This document shows, in pieces, positions 7,728 through 16,097 of a DNA stretch of 20,548 bases. Source of the DNA: JAQVUB01 sp033809415 (lineage in GTDB: Bacteria; Verrucomicrobiota; Lentisphaeria; Oligosphaerales; Oligosphaeraceae); contig JAPXLT010000052.1 of NCBI GenBank assembly GCA_033809415.1, positions 1-20,548 of the forward strand, written 5' to 3'. The number at the start of each line of letters is the position of its first letter. Within the stretch, counting starts at the first letter, position 1. The translations under genes were made by a program, and so were the position numbers. The notes under the pieces were generated by a model. It was given only the letters and a program-made list of their open reading frames with translations. It was not told where the DNA came from and made no database searches.

Positions 7728-9113
7728 TCATAACCGGCGCCGCTTCCCTCTGCCGTCCGACTCCGGCGTTGCGATTCCGAGTGTTCGGATTTTGCGGTAG
7801 AGTGTGCTGACATTGATGCCGAGGTCTGCGGCGGTCTGTCGTCGGTTTCCGTGTCTGCGCCGCAATGCCTCCTCGATGGCTGATCGTTCCAGGCTGTCAA
7901 GGCGTATTGCTTCTTTTCCGCCGTTTTTTTCTCCGCTTTGCGGGCGCAGTTCCGGCGGCAGGTGTTTTGTTTCGATTAGCCCGTCCCTGCACAGGACGAA
8001 AGCCTGTTCGATGATATTCTCGAGTTCCCGTACATTGCCCGGGAAATCATGTTCCATCAGCCGGGTCATGACCTCATCGCTGACCCCGGCAATATTCTTG
8101 TTTTGCAGATGGTTGAATTTGCTGATCAGGTGTTCGGTCAGCAGCGGGATGTCCTCCCTGCGTTGCGCCAGCCCGGGCAATTGCAGGTAAACCACCCGGA
8201 TGCGGTAAAAGAGGTCCTCGCGGAACACGCCTTCCTGCACAAGGTTCGAGAGATTCCGGTTGGTCGCGGCAATCACCCGGACATCAACGGGAACCGGTTT
8301 GATCCCGCCCAGGGGTTCGATCGTGCGCTCCTGCAACACCCGCAGCAGACGAACCTGCATCGCCGCGGAAATGTCGCCGATCTCATCAAGAAAAATCGTG
8401 CCGCCGTCCGCCAGGGCAAAGCGCCCCGGCTTGTCGCGCTTTGCATCGGTGAACGCACCGGCCTTGAAGCCGAAGAGTTCACTTTCAAGCAGGGTGTCCG
8501 GCAATGCGGCGCAGTTGATGGCCACAAACGGCTTCTTGCTGCGCGGGGACAGATTATGGATCGCCCTGGCAAACAGTTCTTTCCCGGTGCCGCTGGCGCC
8601 CTCGATCAGAACGGTCGAGGAACTGTCGGCAATCTGTGGCAGAAGATCAAAGAGCTGAAGCATGGCAGGGCTGCGCCCGATGATGTCCTCGAAGCTGTAG
8701 CGCGAATCGAGTTCCTTGCGCAGCTGCTCGACCTGGGTCATGTCCTGAAAAGTCTCCACGCCGCCGATGATGTTCCCGGAACGATCCTTCAACAATGCGG
8801 TTGCCACCCGGATCGGTATCCGCTGCCCCTGCCGGTTGACAATGTGCGCCGGCGCATCCACTATCGGCAAAGCGCTCTCGAAGGTGCGCCGCAATGCACA
8901 ATTCTGCTCGCAGACATCAGCACGGAAAACCTCCGAACAGCGACAACCCAAAGCCTCCTCGCGCGAAATGCCAAGGATACGCTCCGCAGCACGGTTGAAA
9001 CTGGTGATGCGCCAATCACGGTCAACCGTGAAAACACCCTCATTCAGAGAATCCAAAATCGCAAACTCCGAATCCCCAAAGCCCGGAAACAAAGTCTTGG
9101 AACGCTTGCCCAT
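7728..9113 (-). CDS. PAS-domain sigma54-dependent activator, ORP-cluster type
   Basis: A 461-aa enhancer-binding protein. A PAS domain (about 14-125) carries four cysteines, C57, C59, C68 and C72, which could bind a metal or sense redox state. The AAA+ domain has Walker A GASGTGKE (172-179), a GAFTDA loop (219-224) where GAFTGA is usual, Walker B FLDEIGD (241-247) and the FRED arginine region (298-301). A Fis-type HTH closes the protein (about 404-445). There is no receiver domain, so the PAS is the likely sensor. In Desulfovibrio a similar regulator (DVU2106) with sigma54 controls the orange-protein genes; the cluster at 13678-16514 here is the likely target. A decayed second copy lies at 13334-13452. 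The GAFTDA form occurs in other anaerobes from memory, so loss of sigma54 contact should not be assumed. Confidence 0.92.
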   Translation of the reverse strand: MGKRSKTLFPGFGDSEFAILDSLNEGVFTVDRDWRITSFNRAAERILGISREEALGCRCSEVFRADVCEQNCALRRTFESALPIVDAPAHIVNRQGQRIPIRVATALLKDRSGNIIGGVETFQDMTQVEQLRKELDSRYSFEDIIGRSPAMLQLFDLLPQIADSSSTVLIEGASGTGKELFARAIHNLSPRSKKPFVAINCAALPDTLLESELFGFKAGAFTDAKRDKPGRFALADGGTIFLDEIGDISAAMQVRLLRVLQERTIEPLGGIKPVPVDVRVIAATNRNLSNLVQEGVFREDLFYRIRVVYLQLPGLAQRREDIPLLTEHLISKFNHLQNKNIAGVSDEVMTRLMEHDFPGNVRELENIIEQAFVLCRDGLIETKHLPPELRPQSGEKNGGKEAIRLDSLERSAIEEALRRRHGNRRQTAADLGINVSTLYRKIRTLGIATPESDGRGKRRRL

Positions 9114-9472
9114 CGCTCAAAAAATCTCCCAATTATATTGGTTTGTAAAAGTGCATTATGCAATGATATTGATACTAAATATATCACTTTGCATGATTAT
9201 TACAACCCGTCAACAGGCAAAAAAATCGAAAAAATCGGCATCCACCATAAGGCGTCAGTGAACCTGAATAGGCGAGGAATTCTTTTAGTTGTAAAAAAAG
9301 CCCCTATCACCCAGTTTTACTCAATATTTTTACGATATTCTCAATATTTTAAAAAATTAAAAATACATTAAAAAATGACTTGATTTACAATAAAATACTG
9401 TCATCAGTGTACCGTAATCAAATTCCCCCGAGGAAGTTTCGTGTCTTTTCGTTGTTAAAAAGGAGTTGTCTC
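9114..9472. other. AT-rich gap between activator and DUF4838 genes, with palindromes
   Basis: This 359-base gap has no gene. The half next to the activator (9114-9230) is duplicated at 13453-13560. It holds a TGCAT-T-ATGCA palindrome at 9152-9162 and an imperfect TTGCA...TACAA repeat at 9189-9205, candidate activator sites. The -24/-12 promoter that lies beside the second copy is not preserved here. The rest is AT-rich with no clear promoter. Confidence 0.6.
9438..9460 (-). repeat. Gene-end repeat core upstream of the DUF4838 gene
   Basis: TTTCGTGTCTTTTCGTTG followed by TTAAAAA is the repeat core. By the polarity seen elsewhere it should follow a minus-strand gene, yet here it precedes the plus-strand DUF4838 gene and abuts its ribosome site. 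It may mark the end of a lost gene or the edge of an insertion. Confidence 0.65.
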
Positions 9473-12400
9473 ATGTTTTTTTCTGTTAACAGGATGTTGG
9501 CTATCCTATTTTTGGGGGTGGTTCTCCACACTGTTTCAGTCGAAGCCGCTGCAGAACCTGAAATCAACCTTTTGTTTGAAGGAACATTCAAGCCGGTCAT
9601 CATGCATGGACGCCCTACCGCAGCCTATGCGTGGAAGCTGACAGACCACGCCCGTCTGTCACATCAGCGGAACACCGGCAAATATATGTCAGGCGAGGGA
9701 TGTTTCAGCCTTGACTTCCAAAACGGAGCACTGACAATCGCCTTTCCCACACCGTTAAATCCGGCATATGTAAACCAACGCCTGGATTTTTCCAGCATGA
9801 TATCCCAGCCATTTCCACCGGCTCCGGAATATCTGGCTTCCGGCAAAATAAGATTTGATCGCGGCAAAATGCTTCTCAACAACCGCCAGACGCTCACCCC
9901 CGGAACCGACTGGCAGACTTTCAACGCCACAAGCAAAAATCCTTTCAGCGGCTTTACCATCTACCCGGAAGCGGGAGCAGAATTTTCCGTGGCCGATTTG
10001 AAATCGCTGGCAGTCTACCCCCATATAGGAGGGGAAATCCTTTTGCCCGGCGGGGGCAAGCTTACCCGGCTTTTATTGCCTGAAAATGCTTCTTATTTAA
10101 TGCGCTGGAGTGTCGCCCTCTGGCGGGGATGGCTATGGAAAATAACCGGCACGGCACTGCCTATTGAAAGCGTAAAAGAGATCAAGGCAAGTCCCGGAGC
10201 CTTTGCCGCAATTCAGGGTAAAACCACACCGGGAGGCTGGCAACTTAACATTGATAAAAACGGCATTGTTCTGACGTATGGAGAAGAACTGGCAATTGCA
10301 CCTGCCCTTTTCGATTTTCTGCGCAGTTTGGGTTACGCTTATTATGCTAGGGATTGTATCATCGATCTGAAATCCGATCCGCAGCGAGTTCTGCCGCTTA
10401 CCGCCAAAGAGGTCAAGCCGCGTTTCCGGTATTATTTCCCTGAAGGTATGGGTGTAGCCTTTATGAACGGCGGGATTGACGGAAGCAACATCTTCACCTG
10501 CAATCTGGTCGATTGGTTCCACTTGCCGTCGCCAGTGCGGGATCATATTCTCAATGTCATTCTGCCGCAGGAAATCTATTACAAGGAGCACCCCGAATAT
10601 TTCATGATGGACAGATACGGGAAACGCAAGCTCCATGACAAGCCTGGCGATGTGAATCCATGCCTCTCCAATCCAGAAGCCATGCGCATCTGTACAGAAA
10701 ACCTGGTCGCCTACGCGCTCAACCAGCCCGAACGCCCGGACCTGCTTTTCTTCATTGGTGACGGCAGCGGCCATTGCCTGTGCCCTGAATGCATCAAAAT
10801 CAACCATGGGACTGCGGCATACAGCGACCTGATGATGATGCTGACCAACAATGTTGCACGCATCCTGGCCAAAGAACGCCCGGATATGAAAATCATTTAC
10901 GGACCTTACGCCAGTTGCCAAGCCATTCCGGTGTCCATCAAACCGGAGGAAAATGTCGTCGCCCTGTATCCGACCCAACATACGCTAGTACCTTGTGCTT
11001 TACATGTCGAGTGCGAAGTGAACCGCAAAGCCTATGAGAAAATCGCCGAGTGGACTGAATACATGGGCGGACCTGACCGGATGGGGGTGATGACCTACCG
11101 CGACATGCGTCCGCTGCACAATGCGGCTCAAATGGACTATATGAATCAATTCATCAGGCGGGAAATGTTCAACTGGTATTGGAAAGGCTACAGTGTCGCA
11201 CTTCAGTTTGTCACAGCCCGCTGGAACTTGGGCGAAGACCCTGAAAAATTGCTGCATGAGTTCAACAGCAATTACTATGGCAAAGGTGGAGAATTCATTA
11301 CCGAAATTGATCTTCTGGTCAAAACATTTTCCGCAGCCTACCAACATTCCGAAGAGGAAATAAAGAACGCCGGCACCCGGCATATCTGCATCTGGGGCGG
11401 AGACCCCAGTTCCCGTACCGCCCTTGACCGCGAAACTTTCAATAAAATCTACCAGCACTTTGATAAAGCCTTGGCGGCAATTGACGATGCCGACAAAACA
11501 ATACGCCTACGTATTCTGAAGCAAAAGTTTTTATACTTGCGCGAGGATGTCAATAAATACCGCCGCGATACTTGTGCCAATGAGGCCGAACTGGCCGCAT
11601 TCGTAGAACGTCTGGTCGAACTGATAAAAATTGGCCGTGAAATCGGCGGCGGCATTTTCAGGAACTGTTGCGACCACAGCACGCTGTCCGCAATCACCGG
11701 CATGGACATCCCGAATACCGGAAAACCCTGGTATCTCGAACCGGAACTGGAAAAAATTCTTAACGCCCCAGAACCGGTAAAAATCTTTCCCATGGAACCC
11801 AGGAAAATTCCCGGCGGATGGTATTTCGAACCGATCATCTTCCGCGGCGGCAGCGGCGTACAGAAGTACAGCTATCAATGCCCGGAGAAAACCGCATCGG
11901 GGATCAGGCGTCCGAGTTGCGGACATGATAAAATCACTCTCCGGTTCAAGTTGGACAATGCCATCGATCAGGCAGTATTTTTGATTCTGGAAGGGCTTGA
12001 CGATGACAAAAAAGGCGCTTCCGAGTTTAAAATCACGGTCAACGGCAAAGAAATTTTCTCCGGTCCGAACAGCTTCTCGGAATCTCTCTGGAGCCGGATA
12101 ACTTTTGAACTGCCGGAAAAGATACTGTGCGCCGGGGATAATGCGATTGAGCTGGCCAATATCACTCCCGAAACCAGGCATGGCAGCGCACAAATCGGCA
12201 GCGCGGACGCTTTAGACAGCAGTAGCTCGCAATGGGGATGGATCATGTTTTCAGGCGCTTATCTGATGAACCCAAATGGCGAGTTCAGCAAATTGCTGTC
12301 CGGCGAGAAAACTGACGCATGGAGTCAAAGGAAGGAGAAAATCAATTTGCCGCTCGGGGAGATTAAAGCCGAAAACGGGAAACTGGTCATCACTGGGACT

Positions 12401-12721
12401 CAGGCGGCGCAAACCGGAATCTGGTTTTTCCGTAGCCACAAGTATCCGAAAATAGCGGTTCAGCCTGGGATGCGACTGAAATACACAGCCAAAGCGTCCG
12501 GCAAAGGGGAGCTCTTGCTCGGTTATTCCGCTTATTCCGAGAAGAACGGACACTTGGGTTTCCGCCTTGAAACGTTCAAATTGGACGACGACGCGAAGGA
12601 TTTTACCGCAACGATGCTGGTCAGCAAGAATACGTGTTTCTTTTGCCCAGTGATTTTTGTCAGCGGGCAAGACCAGGCGGTAGTTGAAAGCTATCAGATC
12701 GAAATCATTCCAAAAAGGTAA
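9473..12721 (+). CDS. Exported DUF4838-domain protein, glycoside-hydrolase-like
   Basis: A 1082-aa secreted protein of the DUF4838 family, common in polysaccharide-degrading Bacteroidota and Lentisphaerota and related in fold to the alpha-glucuronidase (GH67) N-terminal and barrel region. The start at 9473 has AAAGGAG 8 bases upstream and begins a signal peptide (MFFSVNRMLAILFLGVVLHT, cleavage near EAAAEP); a longer frame from 9380 would bury this. The DUF4838 region lies at about 330-600 with HPEYF, the FIGDGSGHCLCPEC motif (about 425-440) and YPTQH. Further on are a galactose-binding-like beta region (about 815-900) and a last beta-sandwich domain resembling carbohydrate-binding modules. 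Enzyme activity is unproven for the family. It is not part of the ORP system; it and a hairpin element sit between the two copies of the activator region, suggesting insertion. Confidence 0.85.
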   Translation: MFFSVNRMLAILFLGVVLHTVSVEAAAEPEINLLFEGTFKPVIMHGRPTAAYAWKLTDHARLSHQRNTGKYMSGEGCFSLDFQNGALTIAFPTPLNPAYVNQRLDFSSMISQPFPPAPEYLASGKIRFDRGKMLLNNRQTLTPGTDWQTFNATSKNPFSGFTIYPEAGAEFSVADLKSLAVYPHIGGEILLPGGGKLTRLLLPENASYLMRWSVALWRGWLWKITGTALPIESVKEIKASPGAFAAIQGKTTPGGWQLNIDKNGIVLTYGEELAIAPALFDFLRSLGYAYYARDCIIDLKSDPQRVLPLTAKEVKPRFRYYFPEGMGVAFMNGGIDGSNIFTCNLVDWFHLPSPVRDHILNVILPQEIYYKEHPEYFMMDRYGKRKLHDKPGDVNPCLSNPEAMRICTENLVAYALNQPERPDLLFFIGDGSGHCLCPECIKINHGTAAYSDLMMMLTNNVARILAKERPDMKIIYGPYASCQAIPVSIKPEENVVALYPTQHTLVPCALHVECEVNRKAYEKIAEWTEYMGGPDRMGVMTYRDMRPLHNAAQMDYMNQFIRREMFNWYWKGYSVALQFVTARWNLGEDPEKLLHEFNSNYYGKGGEFITEIDLLVKTFSAAYQHSEEEIKNAGTRHICIWGGDPSSRTALDRETFNKIYQHFDKALAAIDDADKTIRLRILKQKFLYLREDVNKYRRDTCANEAELAAFVERLVELIKIGREIGGGIFRNCCDHSTLSAITGMDIPNTGKPWYLEPELEKILNAPEPVKIFPMEPRKIPGGWYFEPIIFRGGSGVQKYSYQCPEKTASGIRRPSCGHDKITLRFKLDNAIDQAVFLILEGLDDDKKGASEFKITVNGKEIFSGPNSFSESLWSRITFELPEKILCAGDNAIELANITPETRHGSAQIGSADALDSSSSQWGWIMFSGAYLMNPNGEFSKLLSGEKTDAWSQRKEKINLPLGEIKAENGKLVITGTQAAQTGIWFFRSHKYPKIAVQPGMRLKYTAKASGKGELLLGYSAYSEKNGHLGFRLETFKLDDDAKDFTATMLVSKNTCFFCPVIFVSGQDQAVVESYQIEIIPKR

Positions 12722-12760
12722 AAATAAAAATTTCAAATCGCGTGCCATACGGCTTGCCCT

Positions 12761-12782
12761 GCCCCGGGAATTTTCCCCTGGC
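12761..12782 (+). terminator. Possible hairpin downstream of the DUF4838 gene
   Basis: GCCCCGGGAA and TTCCCCTGGC can pair with a two-base mismatch. There is no U-run after it, so termination here is only a guess. Confidence 0.25.
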
Positions 12783-12871
12783 GATGGGCATTCGACAAGG
12801 AACTGGTTCATTGCTTTTTTGGTAATACGTCAGTAAAGCTGGGTGACAGTTTTTTTTACAACGAAAAACAC

Positions 12872-13244
12872 GAATGGACTTGGCGTGGACTGATCGCCCG
12901 CAACCCACACGGACTTTACACGGACTTTACACGGACGGGACACGGACTTTACACGGACGGGACACGGACTTTACACGGACGGGACACGGACGGGATACGG
13001 ACGGGACACGGACAGCTGGTCGGTCGGATTGGTCGGATCGGTACAATACTTTGCGCCGTAGGTGCTTAACCATGCTTAACCCCTGGCTTTAGCCTGGGGT
13101 GAGGAACCCACCCAAAGACAGTGCCTTGTAAAGGCACCACAATCAGACGGATCAGCTTGACAAGTGATTGTGTGCCAATGACTTGGATATTGATTTTCTG
13201 AAAAATCTTGCACAAAAAAGAAGAAGTTGGGCAATAGTATTACG
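12872..13244 (+). repeat. Three-hairpin element, copy A, with 11-bp tandem array
   Basis: This fills much of the 956-base gap 12722-13677. It matches 20051-20391 along its length: GAATGGACTTGGCG, GGACTGATCGCCCGCAACCC, an array of ACACGGACTTT/ACACGGACGGG units (about 12905-13015), GGTCGGATCGG, then hairpins GCGCCGTAGGTGC, CCCCTGGCTTTAGCCTGGGG and GTGCCTTGTAAAGGCAC, ending with a CACAAAAAAGAAGAAG terminus. The left terminus is not clear. No transposase or other protein is encoded. Confidence 0.75.
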
Positions 13245-13333
13245 AAAAGACTTGGGGCGGACTGGCGTGTACAACCTATTCAATAGGCAAGTAAGAAAAA
13301 ATATGCATGAACATTAGAATTTCTCATATCTTA

Positions 13334-13452
13334 TCATTGCTGGCGTCGCTTCCCGCTGCCGCCCGCCTCCGGTGACACGACTTGCCTGTCCCAATCGCAA
13401 ACTCCGAAGCCCCAACAAAGCCCGGAAACAAAGTCTTGGAACGCTTGCCCAT
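13334..13452 (-). pseudogene. Decayed second copy of the sigma54 activator gene
   Basis: From the ATG at 13452 the frame reads MGKRSKTLFPGF and SEFAI like the intact activator, then jumps to a SPEAGGSGKRRQQ-like end matching the intact C-terminus (TPESDGRGKRRRL), in a shifted frame. About 1.27 kb of the middle, including all of the AAA+ domain, is deleted. Similarity continues on both sides: 13287-13333 matches 7680-7727 and 13453-13555 matches 9114-9225. It cannot encode a working regulator, but it shows that the activator region was duplicated. Confidence 0.85.
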
Positions 13453-13488
13453 CGCTCAAAAAACTCACAATTATATTGGTTTGTAATA

Positions 13489-13543
13489 TTGCATTATGCA
13501 ATGATATTGATACTAAATATATCACTTTGCACGATTATTGCAA
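13489..13543. promoter_or_regulatory. Paired palindromes, likely activator-binding sites
   Basis: A perfect palindrome TTGCAT-T-ATGCAA (13489-13501) and a second inverted repeat TTGCA-N7-TGCAA (13527-13543) lie about 115 and 70 bases upstream of the predicted sigma54 start point, the usual place for enhancer sites. Both are also present, slightly mutated, beside the intact activator gene. Confidence 0.6.
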
Positions 13544-13578
13544 GTCGTCAACAGGGGGAAAGATCGACACGCCCCATT

Positions 13579-13594
13579 TGGCATGGATATTGCT
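13579..13594 (+). promoter_or_regulatory. Sigma54 (-24/-12) promoter of the ORP-type cluster
   Basis: TGGCATGGATATTGCT keeps the invariant GG and GC dinucleotides at the correct 10-base interval and closely matches TGGCACG-N4-TTGCW. The start of transcription would be near 13605, about 73 bases before the DUF5320 start codon. It sits downstream of the paired palindromes. Confidence 0.75.
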
Positions 13595-13677
13595 AGATAT
13601 AAAATCAGTCGTTTCGACGGTTTTGCTATGATTTTGGGCGCCGTCATCTTTTAACAGCAACAGAAAGGAGAATGATC

Positions 13678-14010
13678 ATGCCAAGAAGAGATGGAACAGG
13701 ACCTATGGGATTGGGGGCGATGACTGGACGCGGCGCCGGATATTGCGCCGGATACGGTTTTTCACGTCCGATGAACCCGGTTGGTGGGCGCGGCGGAGCC
13801 TTTGGTTTCGGGCGCGGCTTAGGCTTAGGATGCGGTTACGGGCGTGGTTTCGGGCGTGGTATTTGCCGGGGCTGGTATTATGGTGCCGGTGCCGCGCCTG
13901 AACAGGAACAGGCCGCACTGAAAAGCCAGCTGGCCAATCTCGAGCAGCTCAGCGCCGACATCCGGCAACGGCTGACCGATCTCGAAAGCGAAGATGCAAG
14001 CAAGAAATAA
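13678..14010 (+). CDS. DUF5320-family small protein
   Basis: A 110-aa protein with the family's N-terminus MPRRDGTGPMGLGAMTGRG followed by AGYCAGY, a Gly/Arg/Phe-rich middle (FGFGRGLGLGCGYGRGFGRG) and a C-terminal coiled coil (about 75-105, QEQAALKSQLANLEQLSADI). Such proteins usually stand beside NifX/ORP-like and MinD-ferredoxin genes in anaerobes; the function is unknown. I chose the second ATG (13678), 7 bases after AAAGGAG; the ATG at 13672 is too close to it. First gene after the sigma54 promoter, so probably the first of the ORP operon. Confidence 0.85.
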   Translation: MPRRDGTGPMGLGAMTGRGAGYCAGYGFSRPMNPVGGRGGAFGFGRGLGLGCGYGRGFGRGICRGWYYGAGAAPEQEQAALKSQLANLEQLSADIRQRLTDLESEDASKK

Positions 14011-14020
14011 ACTTTGATTA

Positions 14021-14083
14021 AACAACGAAAAGACACGAAAAGGCACGAAGGTTTTGGTGTCTTTTCGTGCCTTTCGTGGTTCA
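14021..14083 (+). repeat. Palindromic gene-end repeat between DUF5320 and ATPase genes
   Basis: AACAACGAAAAGACACG leads into CACGAAAAGGCACGAA (14034-14049), which can pair with TTCGTGCCTTTCGTG (14064-14078). The same stem occurs at 16527-16572. Here it lies inside the operon, where a hairpin could lower or process the downstream message. Confidence 0.75.
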
Positions 14084-14109
14084 AAAAGAATAAAAACAGG
14101 GATGAAACG

Positions 14110-15930
14110 ATGATCATTACGGTAGCGAGTGGAAAAGGCGGCACTGGGAAGACGACATTTGCCGTCAACTTGGCGTATGCTCTGGCAAAGCGGGAGCAGC
14201 AAAAGAAGGTGCGTTTGCTGGATTGCGATGTCGAGGAACCCAATGATTATCTTTTTGTCCGCCCGGATTTTTCGGAAGAGGTTTCTGTCAAGGTACCCAA
14301 GCCGGTCTTGGATGCAAGCAAATGCACAGCCTGCGGAAAATGTGCGGAGGTGTGCAACTACAACGCCATTGCCTTGATCAAGAAGAAAGTGCTGATTTTC
14401 AATGAACTTTGCCATTCCTGCGGTGCCTGCGCCTGGGTCTGCCCGGCCAAGGCATTGACCGAAGAGCAGACCGCGATTGGCAAGGTGCAGGCATCGGACG
14501 GCCCGGCGCCCTTCTTCTTTGCGCATGGGCTGCTGAATGTCGGCGAATCACTTTCGCCGACGGTCGTGCGGGCAGTCAAACAGTACATCGACAAGGATGC
14601 CATCAATATCATCGATGCCGCGCCAGGAACTGCCTGTTCGGTCGTTGCCGCAGTGCAGGATGCCGATGTCGCCCTGCTGGTCACCGAGCCGACCCCGTTC
14701 GGCCTGAATGACTTGAAACTGGCCGTCGGCCTGACCTTGAAGCTTGGCGTGCCAACCGGAATTATCGTCAACCGGTCTGACGGGGAAGACCACCTGATTG
14801 CTGATTATGCGGAACAGATCGGAATACCGATCGCGGGACGCATCCCCTTCCGCCGGGAATATGCCGAGGCTTACGCCGAAGGCGGCATCCTGATCGAGCA
14901 TTTCCCGGAACTCGCCGAAAACCTGCTGAATATCTATGACCGCATGGCATGCGCACTGCCACCGGTGCCGGAGGAACTGGAAATGAACCCTGAAAACCGG
15001 GAGTTTCCGCCGTTTGAAAAGGGCACTTCAGAAACCGGATACCGGGAAATCACGGTCATCAGCGGCAAAGGCGGCACCGGCAAAACGACCCTGACTGCCT
15101 GCCTGGCGCAACTGGCCGGAGAGGAAGTGCTTGCCGACAATGACGTCGATGCCGCAGACCTGCACCTGCTGCTGACGCCGCAAATCCGCGAAAAACATGC
15201 ATTCACGGGCAGCGTCAAGGCACTCATCCATCCGGAGAAATGTGTCGGCTGCGGGCAATGTGCCGCAGCCTGCCATTTTGCGGCAATTCATCCGGAACCG
15301 GCGTCTGATCAGCCCGGCACGACGATTTACCGGATCGATCCGGTCGCCTGCGAGGGATGCGGACTCTGCCCGCGGGTCTGCCCGGTTGGCGCCATTGACT
15401 GCGAGGACAATATCACCGGCAACTGGTTTGTTTCCGGTACGCAATATGGTCCGATGGTACATGCAAGGCTGGGAATCGCCGAAGAGAATTCCGGGCGTCT
15501 GGTTGCCCAGGTGCGCAATCGCGCAGCCCAGCTGGCCTCCGAACTGAAAAAGGAATATATCATTGCCGATGGTCCGCCCGGAACCGGCTGCCCGGTCATT
15601 GCATCGGTTTCCGGAACGGACCTGGTAGTGATTGTGACTGAACCGACCGTATCGGGCGTGCATGACATGGAACGTGTCATGTCCCTGGCAAAGCATTTTG
15701 CCGTGCCAGCGGTCATCGTCATCAATAAAGCGGACCTGAATGATGAACAGGCTGTCCGCATCGAAGAAATCGCAGCAGCGCACGGCTCGAAAGTCATCGG
15801 GAAAATCCCCTTTGACCGCGCAGTCAACAGTGCCTTGATGGCCGGAAAAACCGTCCTGGACTATGGACAAACACCAGCCGCTGCAGTCATCCGTGACATC
15901 TGGCGGCAAATCCAGCTCGAGGTGAGCTGA
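14110..15930 (+). CDS. Fused tandem MinD-type ATPases with inserted ferredoxins
   Basis: A 606-aa protein made of two full copies of the MinD-superfamily ATPase with inserted ferredoxin (COG1149 type). Half 1: Walker A GKGGTGKTT at 8-16, [4Fe-4S] motifs C72-C75-C78-C82 and C101-C104-C107-C111, switch motif DAAPGTAC near 169. Half 2: Walker A GKGGTGKTT at 319-327, motifs C378-C381-C384-C388 and C414-C417-C420-C424, switch motif DGPPGTGC at 488-495. In Desulfovibrio the matching proteins (DVU2103, DVU2104) are separate genes of the orange-protein complex; here they are one chain joined by a short linker (about 285-312). The start at 14110 matches the family N-terminus MIITVASGKGG; the longer frame from 14014 would translate a repeat. 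Likely couples ATP and electrons to assembly or delivery of a metal cluster. Confidence 0.9.
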   Translation: MIITVASGKGGTGKTTFAVNLAYALAKREQQKKVRLLDCDVEEPNDYLFVRPDFSEEVSVKVPKPVLDASKCTACGKCAEVCNYNAIALIKKKVLIFNELCHSCGACAWVCPAKALTEEQTAIGKVQASDGPAPFFFAHGLLNVGESLSPTVVRAVKQYIDKDAINIIDAAPGTACSVVAAVQDADVALLVTEPTPFGLNDLKLAVGLTLKLGVPTGIIVNRSDGEDHLIADYAEQIGIPIAGRIPFRREYAEAYAEGGILIEHFPELAENLLNIYDRMACALPPVPEELEMNPENREFPPFEKGTSETGYREITVISGKGGTGKTTLTACLAQLAGEEVLADNDVDAADLHLLLTPQIREKHAFTGSVKALIHPEKCVGCGQCAAACHFAAIHPEPASDQPGTTIYRIDPVACEGCGLCPRVCPVGAIDCEDNITGNWFVSGTQYGPMVHARLGIAEENSGRLVAQVRNRAAQLASELKKEYIIADGPPGTGCPVIASVSGTDLVVIVTEPTVSGVHDMERVMSLAKHFAVPAVIVINKADLNDEQAVRIEEIAAAHGSKVIGKIPFDRAVNSALMAGKTVLDYGQTPAAAVIRDIWRQIQLEVS

Positions 15931-15934
15931 CATT

Positions 15935-16000
15935 TTTAACAACGAAAAGACACAAAAAGGCACGAAAATTTTTTATAGGGTTGTTGTTCAGACGGATGAA
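15935..16000 (+). repeat. Gene-end repeat after the fused ATPase gene
   Basis: TTTTTAACAACGAAAAGACAC, AAAAAGGCACGAAAATTTTTT, TATAGGGTTGTTG and CAGACGGATGAA follow the stop codon within 5 bases in the same polarity as for the minus-strand genes. A-tracts are spaced by about 10 bp. Confidence 0.8.
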
Positions 16001-16054
16001 CACGCAGCCCGTATATGTCGCATGGGGGTGGACATTGTGGACAGGAGAGCCTGC

Positions 16055-16079
16055 CCCCTGTACCCTGTACCCTGTCCCC
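16055..16079. repeat. Short CCCTGTA heptamer run
   Basis: Three and a half units of CCCTGTA/CCCTGTC stand just before the ribosome site of the NifX-like gene. It is a short relative of the heptamer array at 11-108. Confidence 0.6.
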
Positions 16080-16097
16080 TAAAAAAGGAGAATGAAC

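Noticed and set aside
8049..9371. Long plus-strand open frame (440 aa) opposite the sigma54 activator
   Set aside because: It is a shadow of the activator gene: the minus-strand product has all expected motifs and the antisense translation shows none.
10133..10981. Minus-strand 282-aa open frame within the DUF4838 gene
   Set aside because: Antisense shadow of a gene with a clear signal peptide and domain motifs; no ribosome site or recognisable domain.
12905..13015. CRISPR array from the regular ACACGGAC repeats
   Set aside because: The units are 11 bp and directly joined with no unique spacers, and no cas gene is present.
13672..14109. Longer starts for the DUF5320 and fused ATPase proteins
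   Set aside because: The ATG at 13672 is too close to the ribosome site, and the extension from 14014 would translate a gene-end repeat before the conserved MIITVASGKGG start.
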